From Dactylosporangium sucinum (GTDB lineage Bacteria; Actinomycetota; Actinomycetes; Mycobacteriales; Micromonosporaceae): a DNA stretch of 36,444 bases. The notes beneath the pieces are model-generated. The model was not told the DNA's origin, made no database searches, and saw only the letters and a program-made list of their open reading frames with translations. The DNA is taken from the NCBI RefSeq assembly GCF_014647515.1, contig NZ_BMPI01000056.1, forward strand, positions 40,777 through 77,220. Direction: 5' to 3'. A program made the translations under genes and the position numbers. Positions within the stretch are counted from its first letter, which is position 1. Each line of letters begins with the position of its first letter. Shown here one piece after another: positions 1 to 8,252 of this stretch.

Positions 1-906
1 GCTCGCCGCCTGGCTCGTCTCCTGGGTTGTCTCGTGGGTTGTCTCGTGGGTTGTCTCGTGGGCTTTCTCCGGCGGTGGGCGGTGGACGGCCAGCGCGACG
101 GCGACCAGGGCGATGCCCGCGACGTCCTGTGCGGTTGGCAGCTGGGCCAGCACCACCAGACCGACGACCGCCGCGGAGGCGGGCAGGACGCTGAGCATCA
201 ATGCGAACGTCGACCGGCGCACGCGGGCCATCGCGAGCTGGTCGGCGACATACGGGATCACGGATGAGCACACGGCGACGCCCAGTCCGGCCAGCAGCCA
301 CGTGGGATGCATCAGGGCCGGTGCGGCGTCGAGCACTCCGACGGGTGCCGCCACCACCGTGGCCACGAGCATAGCCCCACCCAGCCGGTCCACGCCGCCC
401 CACGCCCCACCCGCTACCGATTCCGTCGCCAATCGATGACCCAACGTGATGTACACCATGAACAACCCGCAGTTGAGGAACGCGAACACCAGCCCGAGCG
501 GCTCGCCGCCGAGGCGGACCTCGGTCAGCAGCGCCACACCGGCCACCGCCAGGACCAGCGCGAGGGCGTTGCGCGGCCCGCGGACGCCCGCCGCGGCCAG
601 CACGACGACGCCGAGGAACTCGATCGCACCGACCGTCGCGAGCGGCAGGCGTTCGATGGCCAGGTAGAACACCGTGTTCATGGCCGCCAGCGCCGCGCCG
701 AAGCCGAGCAGGACCGGGCCGCCCCGGCGCAGGGTCCGCCACGGGCGGCGCCACGCCGTGAACACCAGCGCCGCGAAGGCGACGCGGAGCCAGGCGACGC
801 CGGCGGCATCGACATGCGCGAACAGCAGCACGGCAAAGGCGGGGCCGAGGTAGTGGAAGACGGCGCTGACGGCCAGCAGCGCCGGGGCCGGAACTCGCGT
901 GGTCAC
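1..906 (-). CDS. EamA/RhtA-family drug-metabolite exporter, C-terminus cut by window edge
   Basis: The frame starts at a GTG (906) and stays open to base 1, giving 302 codons without a stop. The protein is a string of hydrophobic helices in two similar halves, as in the ten-helix EamA (DMT superfamily) permeases that export amino acids and other metabolites. Recognisable stretches are the SAVFHYLGPAFAVLLF start and the MNTVFYLAIERLPLATVGAIEFLGV segment typical of RhtA-like members. About 285 residues cover the whole transporter; what follows is a hydrophilic tail with a repeated His-Glu-Thr-Thr motif that runs off the window. There is no clear Shine-Dalgarno sequence before the GTG. The gene is divergent from an Lrp/AsnC regulator 62 bp away, a common arrangement for amino-acid exporters, so regulation by that neighbour is a reasonable inference. 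Family sure, substrate unknown. Confidence 0.85.
   Translation of the reverse strand, partial: MTTRVPAPALLAVSAVFHYLGPAFAVLLFAHVDAAGVAWLRVAFAALVFTAWRRPWRTLRRGGPVLLGFGAALAAMNTVFYLAIERLPLATVGAIEFLGVVVLAAAGVRGPRNALALVLAVAGVALLTEVRLGGEPLGLVFAFLNCGLFMVYITLGHRLATESVAGGAWGGVDRLGGAMLVATVVAAPVGVLDAAPALMHPTWLLAGLGVAVCSSVIPYVADQLAMARVRRSTFALMLSVLPASAAVVGLVVLAQLPTAQDVAGIALVAVALAVHRPPPEKAHETTHETTHETTQETSQAAS
24..59. repeat. Three perfect 12-bp tandem repeats in exporter tail
   Basis: The unit GGGTTGTCTCGT occurs three times in a row (24-35, 36-47, 48-59) with a degenerate fourth beginning at 60. On the minus strand it codes for repeated His-Glu-Thr-Thr in the C-terminal tail of the exporter. As 12 is a multiple of three, changes in copy number would not shift the reading frame. 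Confidence 0.85.
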
Positions 907-968
907 TGGTCGATCGTGGTCCGCCCGCGGTACAACGTGAATGGCCGAATGAAGGTGGAGGGATCGTT

Positions 969-1430
969 GTGGCTGCAGATTCCAGGCATCCGCTGCTCGA
1001 CACAATCAACCTGAAACTGCTCGCGGAGCTGAGCGCCAATCCTCGGCTATCGATGTCGGAGCTGGGGCGCAGGGTGCGGATGTCGGCGCCGGCGGTGACG
1101 GAGCGCGTGCAGCGGCTGGAGCAGGCGGGGATCATCAAGGGGTACCGGTTGTTGCTCGATCCGGAGACCTTCGGGCTTCCGGTGACGGCGCTGGTGCGGG
1201 TGCGGCCGGGGCCGGGTCAGCTGCCGGCCGTGGCGCAGGCGGCGCAGGAGACGCCGCAGGTCGTGGAGTGCCTGCGGGTCACGGGCGAGGACTGCTTCGT
1301 GCTGACGGTTCACGCTCCGTCACTGGCGGCGCTGGAGGAGGTGCTCGACCGGTTCCTCCTGCACGGGCAGACGACCACGTCGATCGTCGTTTCGACGCCG
1401 GTACCGCTGCGCTCGCCGCCGCTGGAATGA
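969..1430 (+). CDS. Lrp/AsnC-family transcriptional regulator
   Basis: This 153-residue protein has the two-domain Lrp/AsnC layout. An N-terminal winged helix-turn-helix (about residues 11-60, with LSMSELGRRVRMSAPAVTERV as the HTH) binds DNA, and a C-terminal RAM/effector domain (about 68-145) forms the oligomer and senses amino acids. The typical opening LLDTINLKLLAELSANPRLS is present. The start is a GTG at 969 with a good ribosome site (GGTGGAGG, 954-963) upstream. It is transcribed away from the EamA exporter gene, which it may control by binding the 62-bp gap; members such as LysG- and BkdR-like proteins do this next to exporters. I see no clear palindrome in the gap. The family is certain; the effector is not known. 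Confidence 0.93.
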   Translation: MAADSRHPLLDTINLKLLAELSANPRLSMSELGRRVRMSAPAVTERVQRLEQAGIIKGYRLLLDPETFGLPVTALVRVRPGPGQLPAVAQAAQETPQVVECLRVTGEDCFVLTVHAPSLAALEEVLDRFLLHGQTTTSIVVSTPVPLRSPPLE

Positions 1431-1472
1431 TCTTGCCGAAAAATGTCGGTGGGTGCGGCTATGGTCTGGGCT

Positions 1473-2801
1473 GTGAACGCGGTGCAGACGTATCGGTATC
1501 TCGCCCCCTCCGGGCTGAGCAGCTCCGGAGTGGCCCTGCAGACGAGCGGCGGGCCGGCCGCCAACCCCCGGTTCTTCAGCGGCTTCCTCACGACGCCGCC
1601 GGCCGCGGCGGCCGGGTTGCTGGCGGTGGCCGAGGTGGCCCGCACGCGGTATTTCCAGCCGGTGAGCCCGGCCAGCCTCGACCCGGTCGTCACCGGCAGC
1701 GCCGACCGCCTGCGGTTCGAGTCGTTCTCCGGCTGCTGCGGGGTGTATGCGCGGCTGGACGCGCTGCCGGCCGGGCTCGACGGCGAGATCGTCGCGCACG
1801 GCACCACCAACGTCGACGTCAACCGGCCGCTGCGGGAGGCGCTGGCCCGGGTGGCCGGGATCGAGCCGCTGCACCTGTCGGTCGGGCCCGACGACCTCAC
1901 CGTGTCCACCATGGACGGCTCGGTGGTGGAGCGGAAGGTGCCGCTGCCGTCGCGGTGGCTGCGCGGGTTCGCCGAGGTGCACGTGCTGGCCGCCGCGTTC
2001 GAGCCGCGGGCCGAGCTGCCGGCGGCGGAGGCGGCCGCGTTCCTGCGCCGGCTGCCCGGCGCGAGCGACCGGTCGGTGCTGTGGGCGGTGCCCGCCGGGC
2101 GGACGCTGCGGCTCACGTCGCGGCCGGCGCCGGGCGCGGTCTGCCTTGCCGGCGCCGGGCGGCTGGCGGCGCTGCGCGGCATGCTGCGGTTCGCGACCGC
2201 GCTGCGGGTCTACGGGCCGGCCGTGCGCGCCGGGTCGGCGCCGGTGGCCAGCACCTGGGAGCTCGACACCGGCGCCCTGCGGCTGTCGCTGACGCTGTCG
2301 CCGGAGCCCCATCGCGGGTTCTCCGGCGAGGGTGCGGCGCTCACCGCGCTGGCCGGCGACGACGTCACCGACGACGCCGAGCTGGTGAGCGCGCTGCTGT
2401 CCTGGGACCCGACGATCGACGTCGACGCCCTCGCCACGGCGGCGGGCCTCGACGCCGGCCGGGTCCGCGGCGCGCTGGCCCAGCTCGGCACCGCTGGGCG
2501 GGTCGGGTTCGACGTGTCCGAGGCGGCGTATTTCCACCGCGTCATGCCGTATGAGGCGGGCCGGGCCGAGCGCGACAACCCGCGGCTCGCCGGCGCACGG
2601 GCCCTCGCCGACGCGGGCGCCGTCGAGCTCGACGGCGACACCGCGGCGACGGTGCGCAGCGGCGACCAGGTCTATCGGGTGCGCCGCCGGCCCGACGGCG
2701 GTCTCACCTGCACCTGCCCCTGGTGGGCCAAGCACCGCGGCGACCGCGGCCCCTGCAAGCACGCCCTCGCGGTGTCGATGACGGTGCGGGTGCCGGCGTG
2801 A
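1473..2801 (+). CDS. SWIM zinc-finger protein
   Basis: A protein of about 442 residues whose C-terminus carries the SWIM zinc-binding signature C-x-C-x12-C-x-H (CTCPWW...PCKHAL, ending about 12 residues before the stop). SWIM fingers mediate DNA or protein contacts; the rest of the protein is Ala/Arg/Leu-rich with no recognised domain. The next gene starts inside its stop codon (GTGA, 2798-2801), so the two are translationally coupled and probably act together. I prefer the GTG at 1473 because a TATGGT -10 box (1460-1465) lies 7 nt upstream, which fits a leaderless mRNA; in-frame ATGs at 1443 and 1461 are alternatives. SWIM proteins next to large helical DUF6493-type proteins recur in actinomycetes as far as I remember, but their role is unknown. 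Confidence 0.85.
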   Translation: MNAVQTYRYLAPSGLSSSGVALQTSGGPAANPRFFSGFLTTPPAAAAGLLAVAEVARTRYFQPVSPASLDPVVTGSADRLRFESFSGCCGVYARLDALPAGLDGEIVAHGTTNVDVNRPLREALARVAGIEPLHLSVGPDDLTVSTMDGSVVERKVPLPSRWLRGFAEVHVLAAAFEPRAELPAAEAAAFLRRLPGASDRSVLWAVPAGRTLRLTSRPAPGAVCLAGAGRLAALRGMLRFATALRVYGPAVRAGSAPVASTWELDTGALRLSLTLSPEPHRGFSGEGAALTALAGDDVTDDAELVSALLSWDPTIDVDALATAAGLDAGRVRGALAQLGTAGRVGFDVSEAAYFHRVMPYEAGRAERDNPRLAGARALADAGAVELDGDTAATVRSGDQVYRVRRRPDGGLTCTCPWWAKHRGDRGPCKHALAVSMTVRVPA

Positions 2802-5371
2802 GCGCCGGGCTGTTCGACTTCGACCAGCTGACCGACGGGCGGGTCGGCGCCACCGCGACGGCGTTCGCGGGATTCGACGAGGCGCAGCGGGCGGTGCTGG
2901 CGGGCGAGCTCACGGCCTACCTGAAGCGCCGCCGCGACAACTGGTGGTGGGGCAACGATGCGTCGGCGCTCGCGGTCGCGACCGTGGGCTGCGCGCCGAG
3001 CGCCGCGGCGGCCGCGAAGATCCTGGCCCGCACCGCCGTGGCCGTGCCGGGCGATGCCCTGCTGCCGGTGCGGACCGTCGCCGTGGCGCGGGGCGTGACC
3101 TGGCTGCCCGACCTGGCCCACCGAATTGCCGCCACCTTCACGCGGGACGACTTCAACCGCTGGCCGTTCGTCGCCGGGCTCCTCGTGGACGCCGGCGCGG
3201 CGCCGCCCACGGGCGAGCACTTCATTCGCGGCTGGCTCGCCCACCTCGGCTTCCCCGCCGACCACCGCGCCCGCTCGCGGCCGGTGCTCGACCGGCTGCG
3301 CACCAACCCGTTCCTCGACGTGTTGCTGCCGGCGATGTTCGAGCACGACGACGTCCCGGCCGGCCTGCTGCTGTATGAGGCGCATCACGACGGGCGGCTC
3401 GGGCTGGTGCAGGCGCTGGCCGTGCTCGCCGGGGAGGGGCGGCTCGACCGGGCCGCACTGCTGGACGGCTGCGTGGCCGGGCTGCTGCGCGGCGGCCGGC
3501 CGGGCGCCCAGCGCGGGCTGCTCGCGCTGCACGACGCCCTGGCGCCGACGACGGCGGACGTCACCGCCCGCGCCCGGGACTACCTGCGGCTGCTCGCCGA
3601 CGGGCCGGCCCAGGCGGCGGGCATGGCCCAGAAGGCGCTGCGCGACGCCGACGCGGCCGAGCCCGAGGCGCTGCTCGACGCCTCCGCCGCGGTGCTGCTG
3701 CGGCCCGACAAGGGGCTGGTCCGGGCGCAGCTCAGCTGGCTCGGCCGGGCCGCGGCCCGCCACCCCGGCCGGGCCGCCGAGTTCGGCGCCGCCATCGCCG
3801 TCGCCTGCTCGCACGACGCCGTCGACATCCGCGAGCGGGCCGCCGCGCTCGCCGCGAAGCACGGCGCTGCCCCGGCCGGGCCCGCCGGTGCCGCCGGTGC
3901 CGTTCTCATCGGCTCGGGCGACGACCTTCCGCCGCCCGCCGGCCCGGCCCCCGCCCCGGCGCCGATCACCGACCCGGACGAGCTGGCGGAGGAGCTGGCC
4001 GCGCTCTCCGACTGGCGGACCCCGACCGCGCCGGCACTGGAGCGGGTCATCGACGCCGTGGTGCGGCTCGCCGGCACCGATCGCGACCGGGTCGCGAAGT
4101 CCCTCATGCCGGTCGTCGAGCGGCACGGCCGCTACCCCGGCGATCCGGGCTTCCACGCGTCGGCGCTGCTGTTCGCCGCCGTGTGGTCGGCGATCGACCA
4201 GCCCGGCCAGCGGGCGCATCGGGAGCGCTGGGCGGCCAACCTGGCGGCGATCCGGCGCGGCGGCTCGGCCCAGCAGGTGCCGGCCGACTCCCGCGTCCCC
4301 CCGCCGCAGCGGCTCCTGCGGGCCCGGCTGGCCGAGGCGGGCCTCTACGGCGGCGGGTTCGACGGCCCGACCGCCCGCCCCGGCGGCCTGCTCGCCGCGC
4401 CGACCTCGGCCAACGGCGCGCTCGACCCGGCCGTGCTGCTCGACCGGCTGACCGCGCTCGGCGACGACCAGCCCTGGGACTGGGACCTCACGCAGGCCCT
4501 GCTGCGGCTGCCCCCGGTCGTCGACGAGCCGCTCGCCGCCCGCGCCGCGGCCCTGCGCACGCCCGGCGGCGACCGCCTCGCGGCCTGGCTGCGCGCGGGC
4601 GGCCTGCCCGCGCCGGTCCTCACCGTCGCCGACACCACCCGCGTCCACCCCCGCGACGTCCGGCACGACCGGTGGGCACACGGCGACCGCATCAAGGTCA
4701 CGCTGGAGCAGGCCTGGCACCCGGACGACCGCGCGCTCATGCTCGGCTTCCACATCCCGTCGCTGGGCGCCAGCTTCGGCGACGCGGTGCTGCTGTGGCC
4801 ATCGGTCCTGCCGGGATATCGCGCGCTCGTCGCCGCCTACGTCCTGCCCGAGGTCGCCGCCGCCGCGGACCTGGAGCAGCGCGGCTCCGCCGCCGTCCTC
4901 CCCCTGCTGGCCGAGTGCACGGGCGACGGCTCGCCGGCGCTGCCGGTCACGCTGGCGTATGGTCTCGTCGCCCGCCACGAGCCCGACCGCACCGCCGCCC
5001 TGGACGCCCTGCTGATGCTGGCCGCCGGCGGCGACCTCGACGCCCCAGCCGTGGGCACCCACCTCGGCACCCTGGGCGCGTCCTCGATGGCCCCGGTCGC
5101 CCGCGCCGTGCTCCCGTTACGCGACGCCGCCACCGCCGGCGCACCGCTGACCGTGTGGCGAATCCTCCAGGCCGCGTTACCGGCCCTGCTGGCGGCCCCG
5201 ACCCCGCCGCGCGGCACCCCGGACCTGCTGACGTTGGCGGCCGAGACGGCGACGGCCACGGCCGGCCGGGGCCCGGTCGCGGGCTTGGCCGACCTGGCCG
5301 CGCGCCGCGGCTCGTCCCGCCTGCTCACGGAGGCCCGCCGCCTGGCGTCGGCGTTGTCCTCGGCCGGCTGA
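2798..5371 (+). CDS. Large helical protein, probably DUF6493 family
   Basis: An 857-residue, almost wholly alpha-helical protein rich in Ala, Leu and Arg, beginning MSAGLFDFDQLTDGRVG. It has the look of an alpha-solenoid (HEAT/ARM-like) with a Pro/Ala-rich break near residues 365-390. The conserved YLKRRRDNWWWGNDASALAVATVGCAP segment near residue 35, plus its place after a SWIM zinc-finger gene, suggest the DUF6493 family; this is from memory and unconfirmed. I place the start at GTG 2798, which overlaps the stop of the SWIM gene by four bases. An upstream in-frame start at 2723 would lie deep inside that gene and is unlikely. No catalytic motif, signal peptide or membrane segment is visible. 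A scaffold role with the SWIM protein is inference. Confidence 0.75.
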   Translation: MSAGLFDFDQLTDGRVGATATAFAGFDEAQRAVLAGELTAYLKRRRDNWWWGNDASALAVATVGCAPSAAAAAKILARTAVAVPGDALLPVRTVAVARGVTWLPDLAHRIAATFTRDDFNRWPFVAGLLVDAGAAPPTGEHFIRGWLAHLGFPADHRARSRPVLDRLRTNPFLDVLLPAMFEHDDVPAGLLLYEAHHDGRLGLVQALAVLAGEGRLDRAALLDGCVAGLLRGGRPGAQRGLLALHDALAPTTADVTARARDYLRLLADGPAQAAGMAQKALRDADAAEPEALLDASAAVLLRPDKGLVRAQLSWLGRAAARHPGRAAEFGAAIAVACSHDAVDIRERAAALAAKHGAAPAGPAGAAGAVLIGSGDDLPPPAGPAPAPAPITDPDELAEELAALSDWRTPTAPALERVIDAVVRLAGTDRDRVAKSLMPVVERHGRYPGDPGFHASALLFAAVWSAIDQPGQRAHRERWAANLAAIRRGGSAQQVPADSRVPPPQRLLRARLAEAGLYGGGFDGPTARPGGLLAAPTSANGALDPAVLLDRLTALGDDQPWDWDLTQALLRLPPVVDEPLAARAAALRTPGGDRLAAWLRAGGLPAPVLTVADTTRVHPRDVRHDRWAHGDRIKVTLEQAWHPDDRALMLGFHIPSLGASFGDAVLLWPSVLPGYRALVAAYVLPEVAAAADLEQRGSAAVLPLLAECTGDGSPALPVTLAYGLVARHEPDRTAALDALLMLAAGGDLDAPAVGTHLGTLGASSMAPVARAVLPLRDAATAGAPLTVWRILQAALPALLAAPTPPRGTPDLLTLAAETATATAGRGPVAGLADLAARRGSSRLLTEARRLASALSSAG

Positions 5372-5375
5372 TCCG

Positions 5376-5391
5376 CCCGCCCCGTGGCGGG
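5376..5391 (+). terminator. Short GC hairpin after the DUF6493-like gene
   Basis: CCCGCC-CCGT-GGCGGG forms a six-pair stem with a four-base loop starting four bases after the stop codon. There is no T-run, as is usual for actinomycete terminators. Confidence 0.45.
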
Positions 5392-5565
5392 TCAGGCGCC
5401 TCGCGGTCGGCGGCCGGCCCGTCGACTTCGGCGCCGTCGGGTCCGTCCCGCTGGCTCGCTGTCGCTTCCAGCTCCGTGCCGGCCCGACGCCGCGCTCCGC
5501 GCAGGTCAGGGCAGGGTCGCTGCGCCACCTCCGCGGGCATGAGCCGCCGCGGGTCGGTCGCCGGT

Positions 5566-5621
5566 TCATGATCGCGGACGTTTCTGTGTCGCCGGCGATA
5601 CACAAACGTCCGCGATCATGA
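5566..5621. repeat. Nested palindromic repeat element, copy 1
   Basis: The outer arms TCATGATCGCGGACGTTT (5566-5583) and AAACGTCCGCGATCATGA (5604-5621) are perfect inverted repeats of 18 bp. The 20-bp loop contains a second perfect palindrome, TCGCCGGCGA. The element lies between convergent genes, 38 bp beyond the stop of the Hsp70-like gene on the other strand. A second copy is at 17183-17236 in the same kind of place. It may act as a two-way terminator or belong to a dispersed REP-like family. The preceding bases (5392-5565) hold no gene that I can support. Confidence 0.85.
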
Positions 5622-5659
5622 TGGCCCTATCCAGCCGACCGCTGCGGCGCCTCCGCGTG

Positions 5660-7777
5660 TTACGCCAGCGGGGTCACTGCCTTCTTGAAGGTGGCTTTCG
5701 TGGACTCGATCGCCTTGTCGCGCAGCGCGGTCTTCTCCTGCGCTGTCCAGCCGACCGCGTCCGCTCGCACCACGGTCAGGTTCGTCGTCCAGACCAGGTT
5801 GTTGTCGCGGGCGGTCACGACCAGGGTCAGGGTGCGCTTCTCCAGGTCGGTGCTCGAGTGCTGTTCATACGCGAAGCCCTGTTCGCCCAGGCCGTCGACC
5901 GTTGTCACCTGGCTGTTGAGGCGGGCGTTGTCGACCGTGCCCTGGAAGGTTGTGCCGGCCGTGCCCAGGTCGGCGTACACCTGGGCGTTGAAGCTGATCG
6001 TCGCCGCCTGGTAGCCCGTCGGGCTGGTCTCGTTCCTCGTCCTCGTCAGGGTGCAGATGCTGTAGCCGAAGACCGTGGTCAGCTGGCGTTGGGCACCCGG
6101 ATCGCCGGTCGCCTTCGGATACTGGGCGGTGATCGCGGACACGTCCGCCGAGTCGCACAGGTTGGCCGGGAGCTTGGTCATGACGTACTTGCCCGCGGCG
6201 CCCCGGAGGTGGGTCGAGCTGCCCGCGGTCGACGGGGTCGCGTCGCCCGGGGTGGCGTCGCCGGTGCCGAGGAGCTTCACGGCGGCGAAGGCGGCTCCCG
6301 ACAGTACCGCCAGGACCGCCACGACTGCGAGGACCGTCGCGGCTGGGGAGCGGCGGCGTGGCCTCGGGCCGGACGGTGGGCGGGGCGTTGCCTGCGGGCC
6401 CGGCGGGGACGAGATCGGGGGCGGCGGGAGCTGGGCGTCCGTCGAGTACGGGCCCGCCACGGCCGGGTTGGCGGAGATCTGGGTCGCCGGGGAGTACGGG
6501 ACCGACGGGGACACCGGAGACGCCGGGTACGGGGACGTCGGAGCGAACGGAGGCGCGTACGGCGGGCCCGAGGCCGGGACGCCGGGAGGAGCGAACGGCG
6601 GGCCCGAGGACGGGATGCCCGCAGGGGCGTACGGCGGGGCCGAGGACGGCGGGGCGAACGGCGCTGCCGAGAACGTCGACGTGGACGGGAACGCCGTCGT
6701 TGCCGGGCCCATTGTCGCGGTCGGGAAGGCCTGCGTGGCCGGGGGCAGGCTCGACGCGTACAGCGAGCCTTCCGCGACCACCAGCTCCGGCTGCTCGGCC
6801 ACGAGCGGCGCGATGCCCAGGGCCTCGTGCAGCAGCGTCGCGACCAGCGGGATGCGGCTCGATCCGCCGACCAGGAACACGCCCGCCACCGACGACGCCG
6901 GGACGCCGGACTGCTGGAGCAGGGCGCGGGTCATCGCGATCGTCGGGCGCAGCACCGGGCGGGCCAGCCCCTCCAACTGCTCGCGGCCGAGCGGCACCTC
7001 CTTGGCCAGCGCCGGCACCATGACCAGCGTGCCGCTGGCGCGGGAAAGCATCTCCTTGGCCGAGCGGACGTCGTCCCACAGCTGGCGGCGGGCGGCCGGG
7101 GTCGTCCACAGCTCGCCGTACGTCGCCTGGAGGAACGCGATCACCGCCGCGTCGACGTCCAGGCCGCCGAGGTCGTTGAGGCCGTCGGAGGCGACCGGTG
7201 CGAAGCCGGTGGGCTGGCGGCGCAGGAGCGTGACGTCGCAGGTGCCGGCGCCCAGGTCGTAGACGAGCACGCAGGCGCCGACGGGCAGGTCGCCGCCGCG
7301 GGCATGGGCGAGGTACATGGCGGCGGCGAGGGGTTCGCCGACGAGCTCGATCCCGCCGTACCCCACCTGCCGCGCGGCCTCGGCGAGCAGTGCCCGCCGG
7401 CCGGAGCCCCAGTTCGCGGGGTGGGTGAGGACGATGTCCGCGATCGGGCCGGCGACCCGGGTGGCCTCGGTCGTGACCCGGCGCAGGACGGCCACGATCA
7501 GGTCGAGGACCGCGACCTCGGCGTCGCCGAGCAGCACGGTGACGTCGTCGATGCGCCGCTTCGGGTTGGGCTCCAGGCGCTCGGGCGCGCCGCGCGCGAG
7601 GTGGGCCGCGTCCCGGCCGGTGTGCAGGCGCCCGTCCAGGCCGAGCAGCACCGCCGACGACAGCAGCGGCGAGCCGTCGAAGAGCAGGGGCAACACGCGA
7701 CCGTCGGGGCGTTGCAGCATGCCGACCGTCGTCGAGGTGCCGAAGTCCACCCCGAGCCGGAAGCGCTGACCCGTCAT
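5660..7777 (-). CDS. Membrane-anchored Hsp70-like (actin-fold ATPase) protein
   Basis: A 705-residue protein in four parts. Residues 1-345 form an Hsp70/actin-type nucleotide-binding domain, with phosphate-1 motif GVDFGTSTTVGM (9-20), phosphate-2 VYDLGAGTCD (172-181) and adenosine motif VGGSSRIP (303-310). A long Pro/Ala/Ser-rich linker (about 345-475) replaces the usual peptide-binding domain. A basic patch (PRPRRR, 471-476) precedes one transmembrane helix (about 480-503). An exterior domain (about 530-705) contains Cys541 and Cys575, which could form a disulphide. This is therefore not DnaK. The ATPase domain would sit in the cytoplasm and the C-terminal domain outside. The ATG start at 7777 is clear. 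The cupin gene lies 118 bp upstream on the same strand. A paralogue of the same design is at 26844-28571. Function unknown; signal transfer across the membrane is a guess. Confidence 0.88.
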   Translation of the reverse strand: MTGQRFRLGVDFGTSTTVGMLQRPDGRVLPLLFDGSPLLSSAVLLGLDGRLHTGRDAAHLARGAPERLEPNPKRRIDDVTVLLGDAEVAVLDLIVAVLRRVTTEATRVAGPIADIVLTHPANWGSGRRALLAEAARQVGYGGIELVGEPLAAAMYLAHARGGDLPVGACVLVYDLGAGTCDVTLLRRQPTGFAPVASDGLNDLGGLDVDAAVIAFLQATYGELWTTPAARRQLWDDVRSAKEMLSRASGTLVMVPALAKEVPLGREQLEGLARPVLRPTIAMTRALLQQSGVPASSVAGVFLVGGSSRIPLVATLLHEALGIAPLVAEQPELVVAEGSLYASSLPPATQAFPTATMGPATTAFPSTSTFSAAPFAPPSSAPPYAPAGIPSSGPPFAPPGVPASGPPYAPPFAPTSPYPASPVSPSVPYSPATQISANPAVAGPYSTDAQLPPPPISSPPGPQATPRPPSGPRPRRRSPAATVLAVVAVLAVLSGAAFAAVKLLGTGDATPGDATPSTAGSSTHLRGAAGKYVMTKLPANLCDSADVSAITAQYPKATGDPGAQRQLTTVFGYSICTLTRTRNETSPTGYQAATISFNAQVYADLGTAGTTFQGTVDNARLNSQVTTVDGLGEQGFAYEQHSSTDLEKRTLTLVVTARDNNLVWTTNLTVVRADAVGWTAQEKTALRDKAIESTKATFKKAVTPLA

Positions 7778-7831
7778 GGTCGGCGAGCGTAACAGGCGGT
7801 CACGAACCCGGAGCGGGACGCCGCGAGGGCC

Positions 7832-7848
7832 TCCACAGTGGACTCCAC
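7832..7848. promoter_or_regulatory. Possible operator: three alternating TCCAC half-sites
   Basis: TCCAC-A-GTGGA-C-TCCAC gives two overlapping perfect 11-bp inverted repeats, 55 bp upstream of the Hsp70-like start, in the gap after the cupin gene. The binding protein is unknown. Confidence 0.35.
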
Positions 7849-7895
7849 CACATCCCCCGACATGCCGCCAGGGTAACGGTGCGGTTCAACCCCGG

Positions 7896-8246
7896 CTACG
7901 GAGTGTCCGGACCGAGGGCTCCACCTGCCGTCGGTGCACCCGGATCCTTCAGCTCGACGAACAGCGTGTGCGTGCCGGTGCCGCCGGTGTTGTGGCCGCT
8001 GTGCTCCTGCGCGGGCAGCCAGCGCACCTCGTTGGCCGGCAGGTCGACGTCGACCTCCCGCCCGCCGGACGAGACGCGGCGGCGGAACGCACTCAGCGTG
8101 ACCATGACGCTGTCGGGGTGGCGGTGCGGGTTGGTGCGGTCGCCCGGCTGGTCGCGGTACTCCAGCACCCGGACCCGCGCGTTCTCGAACACGACGCGGT
8201 AGAGCTGCGGGTCGGTGACGGCGGGGTCGTGGGACTGGAGTTCCAT
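7896..8246 (-). CDS. Small cupin-fold protein
   Basis: A 116-residue single-domain protein with the cupin metal-site pattern HRHPDSVMVTLS (His41 and His43) and a second half containing LPAQEHSGHNTG (His82, His85) before a final beta strand, TLFVEL. Cupins of this size are often small metal-dependent enzymes or sensors; the opening VVFENARVRVLEYRDQPGDR is a common form in actinomycetes and rhizobia. The ATG at 8246 is preceded by TACCGT with a 6-nt gap, so the mRNA is probably leaderless. It is divergent from a TetR gene and their promoters overlap, so the TetR protein probably controls it. Substrate unknown. Confidence 0.8.
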   Translation of the reverse strand: MELQSHDPAVTDPQLYRVVFENARVRVLEYRDQPGDRTNPHRHPDSVMVTLSAFRRRVSSGGREVDVDLPANEVRWLPAQEHSGHNTGGTGTHTLFVELKDPGAPTAGGALGPDTP

Positions 8247-8252
8247 GGGATT

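Noticed and set aside
2672..5062. Open frame of 796 codons antisense to the DUF6493-like gene
   Set aside because: Shadow composition; the plus-strand frame begins exactly in the SWIM stop codon and has better codon bias.
5325..5603. Small minus-strand frame of 92 codons
   Set aside because: Starts inside the palindromic element and runs into the DUF6493-like gene; Pro/Arg-rich shadow.
5660..7777. DnaK chaperone
   Set aside because: No substrate-binding domain or lid; a Pro-rich linker and a transmembrane helix take their place.
5618..7792. Open frame of 724 codons on the plus strand
   Set aside because: It mirrors the Hsp70-like gene on the other strand; its product is Arg/Gly/His-rich with no domain.
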